Below, in pieces: positions 5,711 through 7,204 of a stretch of DNA of 7,204 bases. The notes under the pieces were generated by a model that was not told the DNA's origin, made no database searches, and worked only from the letters and a program-made list of their open reading frames with translations. The stretch spans positions 1 to 7,204 of the forward strand of contig PKCQ01000419.1 of NCBI GenBank assembly GCA_002862265.1, given 5' to 3'. This DNA comes from Planctomycetaceae bacterium (GTDB taxonomy: Bacteria; Planctomycetota; Planctomycetia; Pirellulales; Pirellulaceae). Made by a program: the position numbers and the translations under genes. Each line of letters begins with the position of its first letter. Position 1 is the first letter of the stretch.

Positions 5711-7204
5711 CTAGGAAACGGGTACACCATCGGTGGGTGATTCCGTAGAAGCAGAACTCTTGCGGCTACGTCGTTCAATAGCGGCTTCAATAAAGTTTGC
5801 GAACAGTGGGTGTGATTTCGTAGGCTTCGACTTGAATTCAGGGTGGAACTGCACGGCGACAAACCAGGGGTGATCTGGAATTTCAACAATTTCAACCAAA
5901 CCATCATCTGGGCTTGTCCCAGCAAAGACCATTCCGTTGGCCGTAAACTGCTGCCGATACACATTGTTGAACTCGTATCGGTGGCGATGCCGTTCAGAGA
6001 TCTCCGAGTTCTCGTAGGCCTTCAATGACTTGGTCTCGTCTCTCAGCACGCATGGCTGAGCACCCAGCCGCATGGTGCCACCCATGTTCGTGATTTCACG
6101 TTGCTCGTCGAGTAGGCAAATAACGGGGTGCTGCGTGTCTTTATCGAACTCCGTGGAGTGAGCATCCCCCAAGCCGATCACGCTGCGACCATAGTCGATA
6201 ACGGCACACTGCATGCCCAGACAAATTCCAAAAAACGGAATGCCTTTTTCGCGAGCATATCGCACAGCTTGGACTTTGCCTTCGATGCCACGCTCACCAA
6301 AGCCACCTGGAACCAGGATTCCATCGTAGCCACTGAGCAAGCACTCGGGGCCTTCGTTTTCGATATCTGCACTCTGGATCCGGCCGATACGAATCTGGGC
6401 GTGATGATGAATCCCAGCGTGATCCAAGGACTCGTAAATCGACTTGTACGCGTCCTTGTGCTCGGCGTATTTGCCAACAACTGCAATACTAATCTCCTGC
6501 TTGGGATTGCGAAGCCGATGTAATATATCGTTATATGGCTCTAGGTCGGGTGTCGACGTCGAGAGCCCCAATCGCTTGCAGATCTGCTCGTCCAGCCCGT
6601 TGCTAACCAACGACAAAGGCACTTCATAGATCGAAAAGTCCTTGTCCTTTTCCTCGATGACCGCCTGTGGCTGCAAGTTGCAGAACAATGCAATCTTGTC
6701 ACGCTCGTCGCGTGAAATCGATTGTTCACAGCGGCAGATTAGGATGTCAGGCTGAATACCGATCTGACGCAACTGGCCCACCGAGTGCTGGGTAGGCTTA
6801 GTTTTTAGCTCTCCGGCGGCCTTGAGGTAAGGCACCAGCGTCAAGTGAATGAACAAGCAGTTTTCCTGCCCTGCGATCAATGGGTACTGTCGAATCGCCT
6901 CTAAGAAAGGCAAGCTCTCGATGTCACCAACCGTGCCACCAATTTCAGTAATGACCACGTCAACGTCTTGCTCGCCGACTTTGCGGATCACACTCTTGAT
7001 TTCATCAGTGATGTGCGGAATTACTTGGACTGTCTTGCCCAAGAACTGACCCTTGCGTTCCTTTTCGATGACGGACAAATAGATCTGACCCGTTGTGTAA
7101 TTCGAATCACGAGTCAGCGGACCATCGGTAAATCGCTCGTAGTGGCCCAAGTCCAAATCGGTTTCACTGCCGTCATCGAGCACGTAGACCTCGCCGTGCT
7201 GGTA
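5711..7204 (-). CDS. pyrG: CTP synthase, 5' end beyond the window
   Basis: Catalyses UTP + ATP + glutamine to CTP + ADP + phosphate + glutamate, the last step of de novo CTP synthesis, as a cytoplasmic tetramer. The frame is open to the right edge; 497 residues are visible, and by comparison with E. coli PyrG about 54 N-terminal residues, including the P-loop, are missing. The first visible residues are YQHGEVYV. In the synthetase domain (to about residue 230) DLDLGHYERF supplies the Mg-binding Asp (visible 18, E. coli Asp72), and TEIGGTVGDIESLPFLEAIR holds the second acidic ligand (visible Glu87). KTKPTQHSV and GIQPDILICR are family signatures. The glutaminase domain (about 237-470) has Cys328 in FFGICLGMQ and His454/Glu456 in QFHPEF, a complete triad; LVPGGFGERG forms the oxyanion region. 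A short Ser/Thr-rich tail follows, ending in TAG. A GTG at 7183 is an internal Val codon, not a start. Predicted full length is about 551 residues, normal for the family. Confidence 0.98.
   Translation of the reverse strand, partial: YQHGEVYVLDDGSETDLDLGHYERFTDGPLTRDSNYTTGQIYLSVIEKERKGQFLGKTVQVIPHITDEIKSVIRKVGEQDVDVVITEIGGTVGDIESLPFLEAIRQYPLIAGQENCLFIHLTLVPYLKAAGELKTKPTQHSVGQLRQIGIQPDILICRCEQSISRDERDKIALFCNLQPQAVIEEKDKDFSIYEVPLSLVSNGLDEQICKRLGLSTSTPDLEPYNDILHRLRNPKQEISIAVVGKYAEHKDAYKSIYESLDHAGIHHHAQIRIGRIQSADIENEGPECLLSGYDGILVPGGFGERGIEGKVQAVRYAREKGIPFFGICLGMQCAVIDYGRSVIGLGDAHSTEFDKDTQHPVICLLDEQREITNMGGTMRLGAQPCVLRDETKSLKAYENSEISERHRHRYEFNNVYRQQFTANGMVFAGTSPDDGLVEIVEIPDHPWFVAVQFHPEFKSKPTKSHPLFANFIEAAIERRSRKSSASTESPTDGVPVS

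Noticed and set aside
7181..7183. GTG as the start codon of pyrG
   Set aside because: Alignment with CTP synthases places this codon inside the QHGEVYV segment, so it encodes an internal Val and the true start is outside the window.

Overview
The window looks like chromosomal DNA from a planctomycete, most likely near the Pirellulaceae (Rhodopirellula/Blastopirellula-type). This is inferred from the genes: a DUF1844 protein with an acidic N-terminus carrying an IDEDWK motif, a large secreted Asp-box (BNR) propeller protein, a HEAT-like helical fragment and mid-range GC. Nothing in the sequence proves the taxon. I see no transposase, phage gene, CRISPR array, tRNA or rRNA.

Layout. All four well-supported genes are on the minus strand and so read from right to left. 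At the right edge is pyrG (CTP synthase), whose 5' end lies outside the window. Thirty bases downstream of it is a protein made of two tandem DinB/YfiT-type metal-binding four-helix domains. Forty-three bases further on is a small DUF1844 protein. The short gaps suggest one transcription unit, pyrG > dinB-dinB > DUF1844. A gap of about 307 bases follows; it contains several inverted repeats and a short degenerate direct repeat. Then comes a 1053-residue exported protein with eleven Asp-box motifs, which has its own strong Shine-Dalgarno sequence and probably its own promoter. At the left edge a short plus-strand ORF converges on it. That ORF looks like the C-terminal end of a HEAT-like helical-repeat protein whose upstream part is missing or destroyed. 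A T-containing hairpin lies in the 120-base gap between the two converging genes.

Working together. pyrG supplies CTP and is a housekeeping gene. DinB-like and DUF1844 proteins have no defined link to CTP synthesis, so their grouping with pyrG is a positional observation only. The Asp-box protein acts outside the cytoplasm and is probably independent of the pyrG cluster. No clearly new system is visible. The most interesting points are the internally duplicated DinB protein with both metal triads intact, the dyad-rich leader of the Asp-box gene, and the abruptly broken left-hand ORF.
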